Below are positions 33,118 to 41,784 of a stretch of 46,091 bases of DNA, in pieces (the first letter of the stretch is position 1; each line of letters begins with the position of its first letter). Made by a program: the position numbers and the translations under genes. The notes under the pieces were generated by a model, which saw nothing but the letters and a program-made list of their open reading frames with translations, made no database searches and had not been told where the DNA came from. The stretch lies in the NCBI GenBank assembly GCA_964440805.1, contig CAYTTR010000021.1, forward strand, positions 1-46,091, in the 5' to 3' direction. Origin of the DNA: CAYTTR01 sp964440805 (lineage in GTDB: Bacteria > Acidobacteriota > Aminicenantia > Aminicenantales > Aminicenantaceae).

Positions 33118-33253
33118 TTTTTCTCTCCTTAGCTGTTCTCCAACCTTATAACATGCAAGATTAATGCCAATTCAGTCCCCTGGAAAAGAAATCCCTATTG
33201 TCCCATATGGATGACGGACGTAGAAGACAGGGGACAAAAGATATCGGTAAAAT
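33118..33253. other. Intergenic region upstream of the FecR/DUF6600 gene
   Basis: No gene seen. GTCCCCTG (33175-33182) and its exact complement CAGGGGAC (33228-33235) form an inverted repeat 45 bases apart, possibly another REP family. The promoter of the FecR gene should lie here, but no clear pair was found. Confidence 0.4.
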
Positions 33254-33406
33254 GTCTATTCCGTCTTTTCGGTCCATTCAGTTAAATAAATGGAAGCGGG
33301 TAAGGCTGGCAAGAAGAGTTTATTGAGTTGATAGCGTTAATTGTGTTTGTTGCGATAATAAAGTTTATCTTGTTCATCTGGTTTGTCTGGTTTATTTGGG
33401 TCGAAA
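33254..33406. repeat. Degenerate 9-bp tandem array, GTT orientation
   Basis: Four units start at 33254 (GTCTATTCC, GTCTTTTCG, GTCCATTCA, GTTAAATAA). After a short gap, units run from 33317 (AGTTTATTG, AGTTGATAG, CGTTAATTG, TGTTTGTTG, CGATAATAA, AGTTTATCT, TGTTCATCT, GGTTTGTCT, GGTTTATTT) in exact phase. This is the left half of an inverted pair with the array at 33423. Confidence 0.7.
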
Positions 33407-33422
33407 AGGGTGAGATGAGATA

Positions 33423-33485
33423 GACAAAATAAACTATAGAGACTATTTAAACGCTATTAACTCTACAAACGCTATTAACTATTTT
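33423..33485. repeat. Degenerate 9-bp tandem array, RAC orientation, joined to REP-like copy 5
   Basis: Seven units: GACAAAATA, AACTATAGA, GACTATTTA, AACGCTATT, AACTCTACA, AACGCTATT, AACTATTTT. The orientation is opposite to the array just to the left, and it runs into the TTCTTCA linker of the minus-strand REP-like unit. Confidence 0.7.
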
Positions 33486-33491
33486 CTTCAG

Positions 33492-33523
33492 GGGGAAGAG
33501 GTGTCCCTTTGGGGGACGTCCCC
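33492..33523 (-). repeat. REP-like unit, copy 5 (with array)
   Basis: Minus-strand copy (GGGGACGTCCCCC, AAA, GGGACACCTCTTCCCC, TGAAGAAAA). It starts directly after the stop of the HDAC-like gene and has the same direction as that gene. The 9-bp array follows. Confidence 0.75.
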
Positions 33524-33524
33524 T

Positions 33525-34457
33525 TTATCTTAATAGGTGGAGGAGCACCTGCCGCACGCTTTTCTGCAGTGCTTCAAGGGAATAACCTCCTTCAAGAGCC
33601 AGAAGGAGTCTTCCCTCAGTCCACTTTTCAGCTAATTCCATGAGTTTGAGAGTCATTCCGGCAAAGCCTTCATCTGAAAGTAGCATGCTGCTTAAGGGGT
33701 CGTCTTGGTGAGGATCAAAGCCGGCAGAGACAAGGATAAATTGAGGCTTATAGGAAGCTGCCAGAGGTGTTAAAACCTTTTCGAATTGCAAAAGATAATC
33801 ACTGTCTCCTTTTCCCCCTGATAGAGGAAGATTCACCGTATATCCTTCTCCACGGCCTGCTCCGGTTTCACTAAAGTGGCCGGTGCCTGGATAATGAGGA
33901 AATTGATGAAGCGAAAAATACAAAACCTCATCTGTTTTGTAAAAAGCATTTTGGGTTCCGTTTCCATGGTGGACATCCCAGTCCACAATTAAAATTCTAT
34001 TAAGGCTGTGTTTTTTTCTTAAATACTGAGCACCGACAGCAATGTTGTTGAAAAGACAGAATCCCATGGCCTTGGCAGCTTCGGCATGATGACCGGGCGG
34101 TCTTATTAAAGCGAAAACGTTTTTTACTTCGCCGGCCATAATTTTGTCCACACCTTCAAGCACTCCGCCGACAGCCAAACAAGCTGCCTCGAACGAATCG
34201 GAAGAAGCGGATGTATCGGCATCGAGAATAGTTCTCTCTTTTTCCCTGGTAGACCTTATGGTCCGGTAATGGCCGGGTGTGTGGACAAGACAGATTTCTT
34301 CTTCTGTGGCCGGCCGGGGAGGAATTTCCTTAAGGGAGGCAGGAAAATCTTCTTCCAGCATTTCATAAATAACTTTAAGCCTTTCCGGGCCTTCAACGTG
34401 GTAAGCTCCCGGATTATGTTTAAGGAATCTCTTGTCTTTTATAATGCCTGTTTTCAT
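33525..34457 (-). CDS. Histone-deacetylase-family zinc amidohydrolase (AcuC/acetylpolyamine amidohydrolase type)
   Basis: 310 aa. All catalytic parts of the arginase/deacetylase fold are visible. RPPGHHAE holds the His pair, IVDWDVHHGNGTQ the zinc Asp and His, and SAGFDPHQDDPL the second zinc Asp. EGGYSLEAL near the C-terminus completes the site. Bacterial members remove acetyl groups from acetyl-lysine, acetylpolyamines or similar amides in the cytoplasm; the substrate here is unknown. The gene is last in the minus operon smc, radical SAM, SSS symporter, HDAC, 27 bases after the symporter stop. Co-transcription with a symporter suggests that it may process an imported acetylated compound (inference). 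Confidence 0.9.
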   Translation of the reverse strand: MKTGIIKDKRFLKHNPGAYHVEGPERLKVIYEMLEEDFPASLKEIPPRPATEEEICLVHTPGHYRTIRSTREKERTILDADTSASSDSFEAACLAVGGVLEGVDKIMAGEVKNVFALIRPPGHHAEAAKAMGFCLFNNIAVGAQYLRKKHSLNRILIVDWDVHHGNGTQNAFYKTDEVLYFSLHQFPHYPGTGHFSETGAGRGEGYTVNLPLSGGKGDSDYLLQFEKVLTPLAASYKPQFILVSAGFDPHQDDPLSSMLLSDEGFAGMTLKLMELAEKWTEGRLLLALEGGYSLEALQKSVRQVLLHLLR

Positions 34458-34484
34458 TTATCCATCCTTTTCTCAGGACTTGAG

Positions 34485-35945
34485 TTATGTTCCGGCAGCT
34501 TCTTTTTTCATTTCTCTTATGGTGTAAAAAGGCCTCAACTTGTCCGAGCCCGGCCTGGGAGTAGCTAAGCTTACCGCAATTAAAAGAATAATGGAACAGA
34601 CCAGAGCCGGGTAAACAGCCGGAATCCCTAAGGGAAGACCGCCTTGAATCTTATTCACTACTTCCCAGATAATTGTTGTCACCATACCCCCCAGAATGGA
34701 GGCAACTCCGCCGGCTGCAGTGGCTCTTTTCCAGAAAAAGACGGCCATAAGAGCCGGAGTTATGCCGGCTCCGTAAATGGTATAAGCAGCATAGGCTGCA
34801 TCCAGTATTCTGGGAAAAAATGAAATAAGAAAATAGGCAATTAAACCCAGGACAACAACGATTGTCCTTGAATAGAGAATCATTCTTTTATCAGGAAGCT
34901 CGGGATTGATGAATCTCATATAAATATCCCTGATGACATTGGTAGCCGGGACTAAGAGAAAGCTGTTGGCGGTGGAGATGACTACAGCCATAATGGCGGC
35001 CATCAAGAGGCAGCCGATCATCAGAGGAACTCCTTTGTGGGCCACTAAGACGATGATTTTCCCGGCCTCAGTCGGCCCAAGGCCTTTAAAATAACTGCTG
35101 CCCACAACCGCCAGGCTCTGGATAGCAACACCCAGAAGAATAACCCCGGTGACCCAGCCCACCACCGCCTTGCGGGCTTCTTTTTCATCCCGGGCGGAGA
35201 AAAACCTCTGGTACATATTGGCGTTTCCCAGGGCTAAAAGAAGGGTGGGAACAAAATAGCCCATAGCCTGAAGCAGGGTCATGTTGCCCAGTAAAGCATG
35301 ACTCCGCGGTGTGACATTGGCGGCAATAGTGGTCAGTCCGCCGGCTGTTTTTATAAGAAAAGGAACGGCCAGAAAAACACCGGTTATCATAATCAGGCCG
35401 TTGAATATATCCAGGTAGGCCACCGATAACATGCCGGCCAGAAGAGTGTAGACGATGACGAAAACCGTCATGATGATGATTCCTTCTCTGACCGATATTT
35501 TCCCCTCGGTAATGATATTCAAAACCCAGCCTCCGCCCCTGAATTGGTAGCTGACGATAGTGACATAGGCAATTATTGTGGTCAGGGTGGCCAGAACTCT
35601 GGCTCCTGTGTTGTAGCGGGCCTCTATTATGTCGGGTACCGTAAACTGGCCGAATCTCCGGACCCGGCCGGCAATAAAAAAGACAATTATAATCCCCAGC
35701 CAGCCGCCGGCACTTCCGATAAGAGAAGAGTAGCCGTGATTGTAGCTCAGGTCGGAGACACTGAATATGTCGCCTGAGCCTATCCAGGTAGCCAGAAGAG
35801 TGCCCACTAAAATGGGGGCAGTCAGGCTGCGGCCGGCCACTAAGAAATCTTCTTTTTTCTTTAGTTTCCGGGCTATCCGGAGACCAAAAACAAAAAGAAA
35901 GACAAGGTAAAAAGCCAATGTCAAAAGATAAGCCATATTGCTCAC
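34485..35945 (-). CDS. Sodium:solute symporter (SSS family)
   Basis: 486 aa with about 13 TM segments. Family features: AGRSLTAPILVGTLLATWIGSG in the first core helices, ANMYQRFFSARDEKEARKA, and AIMAVVISTANSFLLVPATNVIRDIY around the sodium site. It drives uptake of a solute (amino acid, sugar, carboxylate or similar) with Na+. The gene starts 31 bases after the radical SAM stop and ends 27 bases before the HDAC-like gene. The substrate cannot be told. Confidence 0.88.
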   Translation of the reverse strand: MSNMAYLLTLAFYLVFLFVFGLRIARKLKKKEDFLVAGRSLTAPILVGTLLATWIGSGDIFSVSDLSYNHGYSSLIGSAGGWLGIIIVFFIAGRVRRFGQFTVPDIIEARYNTGARVLATLTTIIAYVTIVSYQFRGGGWVLNIITEGKISVREGIIIMTVFVIVYTLLAGMLSVAYLDIFNGLIMITGVFLAVPFLIKTAGGLTTIAANVTPRSHALLGNMTLLQAMGYFVPTLLLALGNANMYQRFFSARDEKEARKAVVGWVTGVILLGVAIQSLAVVGSSYFKGLGPTEAGKIIVLVAHKGVPLMIGCLLMAAIMAVVISTANSFLLVPATNVIRDIYMRFINPELPDKRMILYSRTIVVVLGLIAYFLISFFPRILDAAYAAYTIYGAGITPALMAVFFWKRATAAGGVASILGGMVTTIIWEVVNKIQGGLPLGIPAVYPALVCSIILLIAVSLATPRPGSDKLRPFYTIREMKKEAAGT

Positions 35946-35976
35946 CTAAACTTAAATTTTTTAATAAAAACCGGAA

Positions 35977-37482
35977 TTATTCCGGCTGTCCAGCTTTTCC
36001 AGGAAATAAACCGTTGATAATTCTCTTTCCCTTAAGCTTTAGATAAACAAAAAACATCACCAGGTATCGCTTAACATCAGCCGGCGAGCGGATATTTTTC
36101 AGCACCCGGGGAATTTTCCGGAAAATAGAGACACTTTTCTGGCTGAATGACCAGCGGAAAACAAGTTCGCTTATTTGGGCCCAGGTCAGTTTATCCTGGA
36201 AAAGAGGGACTTCGCCCTGGGCAGTGGGCAGGGTAATAACGCCTGAACGGTGGCGTTTGGTCCAGGAGAAATCAGGCGGGAGAACACCCATTTCCAGGGC
36301 TGTTTTTTCTAAGGGTGTCCCCGGATAGATATGAAGAATAGCAATGCTGCCTTCGATTTTTCCCTTGTACTGCTCGATTATTTTAATGGTCTCCCGGGCT
36401 TCTTCCCAGGTTTCGGTAGGATGGCTGAAAATAAAAAAAGCATTGGGAATTACTTCAAGCTCCAAACACCATTTAACCAGATTGTGAAAATCGTTAATGT
36501 CGATTTTTTTATTAATAATCTGATTGCGGACTCTTTCCGAACCGGCTTCAAGCCCGAAAGAGAGGTGAAATAAGCCTGACCGCTTCATTTTTTCAAGCAG
36601 AGGTTTGGTCATAAGGTCCATCCGGACATCACATTTCCAGTGGATATCAAGCTTCCTTTCCAGAATAAGATCGCAGATGCGTTCCAGCCGCTTGCTGTTG
36701 GCGTTGAACGTATCGTCAAAAAAGAAAAAGACTTTGACTCCGAATCTGTCTATAAGATGCTTCATCTCTTCAATTACATTTTCAGGGGAGCGCATTCTGA
36801 CGTGACGGCCCCAGTTTATGGGGGTGGCGCAGAAGTTGCAGTTAAAGGGACAGCCCCGGCTGGTCATCATGTTGACCGCAGGCAGCATTCCTTTTCCCGG
36901 CACCGGGAACCGGAAGCTGTATTTTTCAAAAGGAACAAGATGGAAGGAAGGGAAGGGGAGGCTGTCCAGATCAAAAATAGGAACCCTTCTGGGGGTAAGG
37001 TGAATCCGGCCGTTTTTTCTAAAACCGATTCCGCCGATTGAGTCAAGCTGCGGTTTCTCAGGCCTATCTTCAAGCTTCCGGCATAACTCTTTCATGGTCA
37101 TCTCTCCTTCGCCGATTACCGCCAGATCAAGCTCAGGGAGATGAAGAAGTGTATCCTCAGCAGCCATGGAAGCATGAGGACCTCCCATTACAGTGAGGGC
37201 TTCCGGCCTGGCCTTCTTGGCCTTGCGGATAAGTTTGAAACTCTGGAAGCGGTTTTCGGTAGTGGAAGTGACTCCGATGAGATCCGGCTTAAACTCACGG
37301 GCGGCATCTTGAATCCGGGAGAAATTAAAATCCAGCACATCAGCGGGCACGATTTGTACTCGGTGTCCTTCTTTTTCCAAAACAGCGGCAATATAAAGAA
37401 TCCCCAGAGGGGGCATGGATGAGCCTTTGGTCCAGCGCTCGGCAAAATAGCCGCCGGGAGGGACGAAAAATTGAATTTTCAT
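35977..37482 (-). CDS. B12-binding-domain radical SAM protein
   Basis: 501 aa. Residues about 20-145 are a cobalamin-binding-type Rossmann domain (PPLGILYIAAVLEKEGH, VTSTTENRF, TVMGGPHASM), although no DxHxxG base-on motif is seen. The radical SAM core starts at about 205 with the cluster motif CPFNCNFC (Cys-x3-Cys-x2-Cys) in TSRGCPFNCNFCATP. KVFFFFDDTFNAN and FGLEAGSERVRN follow. A basic C-terminal tail (about 440-495) may contact lipid or nucleic acid. Related proteins methylate or rearrange unactivated carbons, but the substrate is unknown. The start overlaps the smc stop by four bases (ATGA). Confidence 0.87.
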   Translation of the reverse strand: MKIQFFVPPGGYFAERWTKGSSMPPLGILYIAAVLEKEGHRVQIVPADVLDFNFSRIQDAAREFKPDLIGVTSTTENRFQSFKLIRKAKKARPEALTVMGGPHASMAAEDTLLHLPELDLAVIGEGEMTMKELCRKLEDRPEKPQLDSIGGIGFRKNGRIHLTPRRVPIFDLDSLPFPSFHLVPFEKYSFRFPVPGKGMLPAVNMMTSRGCPFNCNFCATPINWGRHVRMRSPENVIEEMKHLIDRFGVKVFFFFDDTFNANSKRLERICDLILERKLDIHWKCDVRMDLMTKPLLEKMKRSGLFHLSFGLEAGSERVRNQIINKKIDINDFHNLVKWCLELEVIPNAFFIFSHPTETWEEARETIKIIEQYKGKIEGSIAILHIYPGTPLEKTALEMGVLPPDFSWTKRHRSGVITLPTAQGEVPLFQDKLTWAQISELVFRWSFSQKSVSIFRKIPRVLKNIRSPADVKRYLVMFFVYLKLKGKRIINGLFPGKAGQPE

Positions 37483-40400
37483 TTACTGCTTCCCGCCTTA
37501 TTTTTATCAAGCCTCATAGAATAAATCGAGGTTACGTTGGGTTCGGGCATGGTGGTGCCGTAAATGTAATCAGCCACTTCCATGGTTTTGAAGTTGTGGG
37601 TGACGATAATGAACTGGGTCTGGTTCTTTATGTTTCGCATCAGATTGAGAAACCGACCGATATTGGCCTCATCCAAGGCGGCATCGACTTCATCGAGGAT
37701 GCAGAAAGGAGCCGGCCGGTAGCGGAAAAGAGCAAAGAGGAAGGCTAAAGAGGTCAGGCTTTTTTCTCCACCGGATAAAAGGCTTAGTTTCTGCAGCCTT
37801 TTCCCGGGAGGCTGGGCCACTATTTCCACGCCGCTCTCCAAGGGATTTTCAGGCTCGGTGAGAATAACTTCAGCCTGGCCGCCGTTAAAAAGAAGGGAAA
37901 AGATATCCTGGAAATTTTTATTAACTTCCTCCAGAGCCTTAAGAAACTGGGCTTTGCTTTCTTTATCGATTTTCTGGATAGCTTCCTTGGTTGAATCGAT
38001 TGAGTCCCGGAGATCTTTTTTTTGTCCCTGGAGAAAGTCGTAGCGCTTCTTTTCCTGTTCGTATTCTTCTTCAGCCATTAAATTCACCCCACCGAATTTC
38101 TGAAGCTTCTCTTTTTCCTCCGCTAAGGCTTCTTCAAGCTCTCTTGTTCCGGTCTTTTCTAAAGAAACTGTTTTTTTGATTTCTTCCAGGCTCTGTTTTG
38201 TTTCCTGCCAGCAGGCTTCTTCCAGGTTGACCCGGTCTCTTTCCTTTTCTGCTTTTTTTATTTCCCGGGATATTCTTTCTTCTTTTAGGCTTTCATATTT
38301 TTCTTTTATTTGAGAAAAACGGGTTTCCATTTGTTTTTTTTCAGCCTGAAGCCGGTTAAGTTCATTTTCTGACTGCCGCAGTTGCGAAGCTTTTTCTTTC
38401 TCCTCGGAAGAGGTCCGGGAAATGTCTTTTTCAATTTGCAGCAAATTCTGCTTCAGACGAACTTCTTCTTCTTTGGTTTTACCTTCTTCACGATCTAAGG
38501 AAAGTGCTTTGCCGGATAAATTTTCTTCTCTTTTTTGGATTTCGGCAAGCTGCTCCTTGAGGTTTTTCTCTTTTTCTTGCCCAATATTAAGGCGGGAGCG
38601 GATTTCAAAAGTTTCCGTTCTTCTGGACTCAAGCGATTTTTGAAGCTCAGAGATGCGGGAGGATATTTTTTTCAACTCCTGGGCTGTCCGGTCTTTTTTC
38701 TCTTCGATGCCGGATTCTTCCCGGGCAATCTCTGAGAGCCTGGATTCAAGTGATGCTTTCTCGCGGTAAAACAGCTTTTTTTCTTCCTGCAGAACATTTT
38801 TTTCTTCAGCTAAGCGGGAGACTTCCTTTTCCAGATAGGAATGCTCGTTTTCAAGCGAGGAAAACTCTTTTTCCTTTTGGCCGAGGTCTTGTTCTGCCTG
38901 CGCTTTTCGGCTTTCAAGCTCTGCCAGGATATTTTCCGCCTCCCGGAGGTTCCGGTTTAGCGGTTCCAGCTTCCGGTTGAGTTCTTTAAGCCGGTCCTCC
39001 AGGGACTTTGCTTCCTGGTTGAGTGAAACCAAACCTTCTTTTTTCCGGCCCAGTTTAAATAATCCTGAGGAAAGAAGAACATCTCCCTCTGAAGTTACGA
39101 AATTAAGCTCAGGATGCTTGAGCCAGAGTTTTATGGCGTCCTCTCTGGTCTCAACCAAGGCTGCATCAGGAAGGCCGGTAAGGCAGTTTTGGGCAGGTTT
39201 TTTCAGGTTGAGAAATGATTTAAGGAAGCCTTTGATTTCTTTTTCTTTTACCGGAGGCAGAACACCGGATTTGGTCTCCGGCCTTAGTAAAAGGTATTTT
39301 CCTCTTTCCGGAAGGGAGTTTTCTTTGTCCCGGATATCTTGAACTGAAATTAGCCCGGCTCCGGCTTCTTCCTCCCAAAAAGTGTCTACCAGCCGGGCTG
39401 TTTGAGGGTCGGTCTCGATGAGGTCTGCCAGAAGGCCGAGATGGCCGGGAATATTCTGAGGTTCTCCGGACTTGGCCTGGTCAAGAATTTTTTGAATTGC
39501 CTGGAGGTGATGCTGGACGGTTGAAATTTCATCACTTAGTCTTTTTTCTTCAGCCGTACAGGCTTCCTTTTCTTTCTTTTTTTCCTGGATGGATTTTTCT
39601 ATCTCATTAAGCCTCCGGCTTATTTCACTTTTAAGGCCGGCGATTTCTCTTTTTTTTCTCAGAACCGCTTCCTCCCGCTTGACAATATCGTTGGAGACGG
39701 ATTGGATATTTTGGCGCCGCTCCTCCAGCCGCTCATCTTGCTTGAGGAGGAGTTCCCTTTCTTTCTCTAAACTTACTTTCTTGTTTTTTATTTCGGTAAG
39801 AAGAGAGAGAAGCTTGAGGTGTTCTTTTCTTTTTCCCTCGAGCTTTTCCTGGAAACTGCGGACGTCCTCTTCGGATTCGGTCAAAATCCCGGAGGCCTCC
39901 TTAAGTTCTTTAAGCGATTTTTCCAGAGACGATTTAAGCTCTGTTTGTTCTTTTTTAAGGTTTGATTTACGAAGCTCCAAGGATTTTATTTCTTTCTGGA
40001 TCTCGCTTCTTTCCCGTTTGAGTGATTCCCTTTTTTCCGCCAGAAGCTCTAAGCGGCGGGAATCTTTTTCTTTTTCCATTTCCCGGCGGGAAAGCTGTGA
40101 TTGAAGTGTTTGATGCTGAGATTGCTCTTTTTTAATTTTTTGTTCCAGATCCCAGATACGGCTGAGAAGTCCGGAAAGCCTGTTTTCTTCCTCTTTCATC
40201 TTTATTTGCAGCTCTTTTTCCCGATGGAGGCTTTCCCGGTAAGAAGTAAGAACAGAGCTTTGTTCGGTTTCCATGGCTTCGATTTTCTTCCGGAAAAGGG
40301 AAAGAGTGTTTTGCCTGATGTTCTCCCTCAGTTTGCGGTAGCGGCGGGCAGCCTGGGCCTGGCGCCTCAAAGAGTTAATCCTTTTTTCCACCTCGGAGAG

Positions 40401-40961
40401 AATATCTTCCAAGCGGAGGAGGTTCTGTTCGCTGTTTTCCAGCTTGTTTTCAGCCTGCCTCCGTTTTTCTTTATAATAGGTAGTGCCGGCTGCTTCTTCA
40501 ATGAGCTGTCTTTTCTCAGTCGGCTTGGCGCTCAGAAAAAGCCCTATTGTTCCCTGTTCGATGATAAAGTAGTCTTTTTCGCCGATATTGTGTTTCCAGA
40601 GTTCGTCTTGAATATCTCTTAGTCTTACTATTTTACCATTCAAGCGGTATTCGCTTTCCCCGGTTCTGAAAACACGGTGATTGAGGATGAGTTCTTGCTC
40701 CTCTTTTCCCAGAAAAAGACTAACGTCGGCCATATTCATAGGCGGCCGGCTGCTGTTGCCGTTAAAGATGTAATCTCCGGTCCGTTCACTGCGGATGGAT
40801 TTTGAACGTTTCCCTCCGAAGATAAAAAGAACGGCATCCACCATATTTGATTTTCCGGTTCCGTTAGGCCCGACAATAACGGTTATTCCCGGATGAATGA
40901 GAACTCTGGTTCGCTCAGGGAAGGACTTGAATCCTTGCAGTTCTAATTTCTTTATGAACAT
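37479..40961 (-). CDS. smc: Chromosome segregation protein SMC
   Basis: 1160 aa, the normal bacterial SMC length. The N-terminal head has Walker A GPNGTGKSNM (about 32-41) and GDYIFNG. Coiled coils run at about 170-490 and 680-1000. The hinge is near 505-640 (GHLGLLADLIETD, WEEEAGAGLISV). The C-terminal head has the ABC signature LLSGGEKSL and Walker B FCILDEVDAALDEAN. It organises and separates chromosomes. ScpA/ScpB are not in the window. The start ATG 40961 has AAGG four bases upstream. Its stop is shared with the radical SAM start. A possible promoter lies at 41030-41057. Confidence 0.97.
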   Translation of the reverse strand: MFIKKLELQGFKSFPERTRVLIHPGITVIVGPNGTGKSNMVDAVLFIFGGKRSKSIRSERTGDYIFNGNSSRPPMNMADVSLFLGKEEQELILNHRVFRTGESEYRLNGKIVRLRDIQDELWKHNIGEKDYFIIEQGTIGLFLSAKPTEKRQLIEEAAGTTYYKEKRRQAENKLENSEQNLLRLEDILSEVEKRINSLRRQAQAARRYRKLRENIRQNTLSLFRKKIEAMETEQSSVLTSYRESLHREKELQIKMKEEENRLSGLLSRIWDLEQKIKKEQSQHQTLQSQLSRREMEKEKDSRRLELLAEKRESLKRERSEIQKEIKSLELRKSNLKKEQTELKSSLEKSLKELKEASGILTESEEDVRSFQEKLEGKRKEHLKLLSLLTEIKNKKVSLEKERELLLKQDERLEERRQNIQSVSNDIVKREEAVLRKKREIAGLKSEISRRLNEIEKSIQEKKKEKEACTAEEKRLSDEISTVQHHLQAIQKILDQAKSGEPQNIPGHLGLLADLIETDPQTARLVDTFWEEEAGAGLISVQDIRDKENSLPERGKYLLLRPETKSGVLPPVKEKEIKGFLKSFLNLKKPAQNCLTGLPDAALVETREDAIKLWLKHPELNFVTSEGDVLLSSGLFKLGRKKEGLVSLNQEAKSLEDRLKELNRKLEPLNRNLREAENILAELESRKAQAEQDLGQKEKEFSSLENEHSYLEKEVSRLAEEKNVLQEEKKLFYREKASLESRLSEIAREESGIEEKKDRTAQELKKISSRISELQKSLESRRTETFEIRSRLNIGQEKEKNLKEQLAEIQKREENLSGKALSLDREEGKTKEEEVRLKQNLLQIEKDISRTSSEEKEKASQLRQSENELNRLQAEKKQMETRFSQIKEKYESLKEERISREIKKAEKERDRVNLEEACWQETKQSLEEIKKTVSLEKTGTRELEEALAEEKEKLQKFGGVNLMAEEEYEQEKKRYDFLQGQKKDLRDSIDSTKEAIQKIDKESKAQFLKALEEVNKNFQDIFSLLFNGGQAEVILTEPENPLESGVEIVAQPPGKRLQKLSLLSGGEKSLTSLAFLFALFRYRPAPFCILDEVDAALDEANIGRFLNLMRNIKNQTQFIIVTHNFKTMEVADYIYGTTMPEPNVTSIYSMRLDKNKAGSSK

Positions 40962-40982
40962 GTTTACCTTGTAGTTATCGCC

Positions 40983-41011
40983 TTGACAGTTTCCGGCGTT
41001 TTATTTATTTT
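40983..41011 (+). promoter_or_regulatory. Promoter of tRNA-Thr
   Basis: TTGACA (40983-40988) and TATTTT (41006-41011) are 17 bases apart, about 50 bases before the tRNA. Confidence 0.5.
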
Positions 41012-41029
41012 ATCCGAAGTTAAAACACT

Positions 41030-41057
41030 ATTTTATAGAAATTTCTCCGAAATGCAA
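41030..41057 (-). promoter_or_regulatory. Possible promoter of the smc operon
   Basis: Minus-strand TTGCAT (41052-41057) and TAAAAT (41030-41035), 16 bases apart, about 70 bases before the smc ATG. It overlaps the plus-strand region that leads into tRNA-Thr. Confidence 0.35.
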
Positions 41058-41060
41058 CGA

Positions 41061-41132
41061 GCCAGCGTAGCTCAGGGGTAGAGCAACTGATTCGTAATCA
41101 GTGGGCCGGAGGTTCGAATCCTCTCGCTGGCT
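41061..41132 (+). tRNA. tRNA-Thr, anticodon CGT
   Basis: GCCAGCG pairs with CGCTGGC, with discriminator T at 41132. The anticodon arm ACTGA-TTCGTAA-TCAGT gives CGT. The T-arm contains GGTTCGAATCC. CCA is not encoded. Confidence 0.95.
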
Positions 41133-41141
41133 CTTACAATG

Positions 41142-41174
41142 GGGGACGTTCCCCAAAGGGACACCCCTTTCCCC
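41142..41174 (+). repeat. REP-like unit, copy 6 (with array)
   Basis: GGGGACGTTCCCC, AAA, GGGACACCCCTTTCCCC (one extra T), then TGAAGAGAA. It starts nine bases after tRNA-Thr, in the same direction, and is joined to the array at 41186. Confidence 0.8.
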
Positions 41175-41185
41175 TGAAGAGAAGA

Positions 41186-41257
41186 GAGTTAATCGCATTA
41201 GTAGCGTTAATTGAGTTCGTTGCCTTGAATGTGTTTATGGTATTTATGGCGTCTCAA
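41186..41257. repeat. Degenerate 9-bp tandem array, eight units
   Basis: GAGTTAATC, GCATTAGTA, GCGTTAATT, GAGTTCGTT, GCCTTGAAT, GTGTTTATG, GTATTTATG, GCGTCTCAA. Every unit starts with G and the phase is exact. It follows REP-like copy 6 directly. Confidence 0.75.
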
Positions 41258-41405
41258 GAAATTTGCTAAGACCCGGAAGTTTTTGCCTGGCCTTGATAAT
41301 GTAAAATTTTTATTGACTTCTATAGTCATAATTGATACACAGACAACATAGGGATGAGATAAGCTCGTATCATTATTTATTTAAAAATTTTTGAAGGAGG
41401 AGGAA

Positions 41406-41630
41406 ATGGCTAAACTCAATATCTTGGATTGGATTTGCATGATTCTCGTTGTCATTGGTGGTTTGAACTGGCTTCTGATAGGAATATTTGATTTCAACTT
41501 CGTATCTGCTATCTTTGGAGCAATGTTTATCCTTTCCAGGATCGTCTATATCCTGGTGGGTGTGGCCGCGCTTTACGTGTTGGTGTTTATGTTCCCGAAA
41601 ATTGGGAAGAAAGCAGTTATTACTCCCTAA
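41406..41630 (+). CDS. DUF378 small membrane protein (YuzA-like)
   Basis: 74 aa. Two TM helices: about 6-27 (ILDWICMILVVIGGLNWLLIGIF is split by the Gly-Leu-Asn-Trp motif) and about 38-62 (RIVYILVGVAALYVLVFMF). The GGLNWLL and SRIVYILVGVAAL patterns are typical of DUF378. The function is unknown. ATG 41406 is chosen because a strong AAGGAGGAGG precedes it; the in-frame TTG at 41391 overlaps that site. TTGACT lies about 95 bases upstream, but no good -10 goes with it. A single-gene unit between the tRNA-Thr repeat cluster and a convergent membrane protein gene. Confidence 0.85.
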   Translation: MAKLNILDWICMILVVIGGLNWLLIGIFDFNFVSAIFGAMFILSRIVYILVGVAALYVLVFMFPKIGKKAVITP

Positions 41631-41784
41631 TTCGAATCTGCTCTTTTTCTGCCAATTTCCAATTTTATTTAGATCCATAACGATTGGATCAAAACCACAA
41701 GAGAAGGGGTGTATTCTATCCTTTTATAGCGATTGATCGGCGTATAATAGTAAAACGCTGCTTTTTTAATTTAAATCTTGAGTT

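Noticed and set aside
39589..40622. Long plus-strand open frames opposite smc
   Set aside because: They are complements of the coiled-coil coding sequence, Ser/Leu/Phe rich and without start signals.
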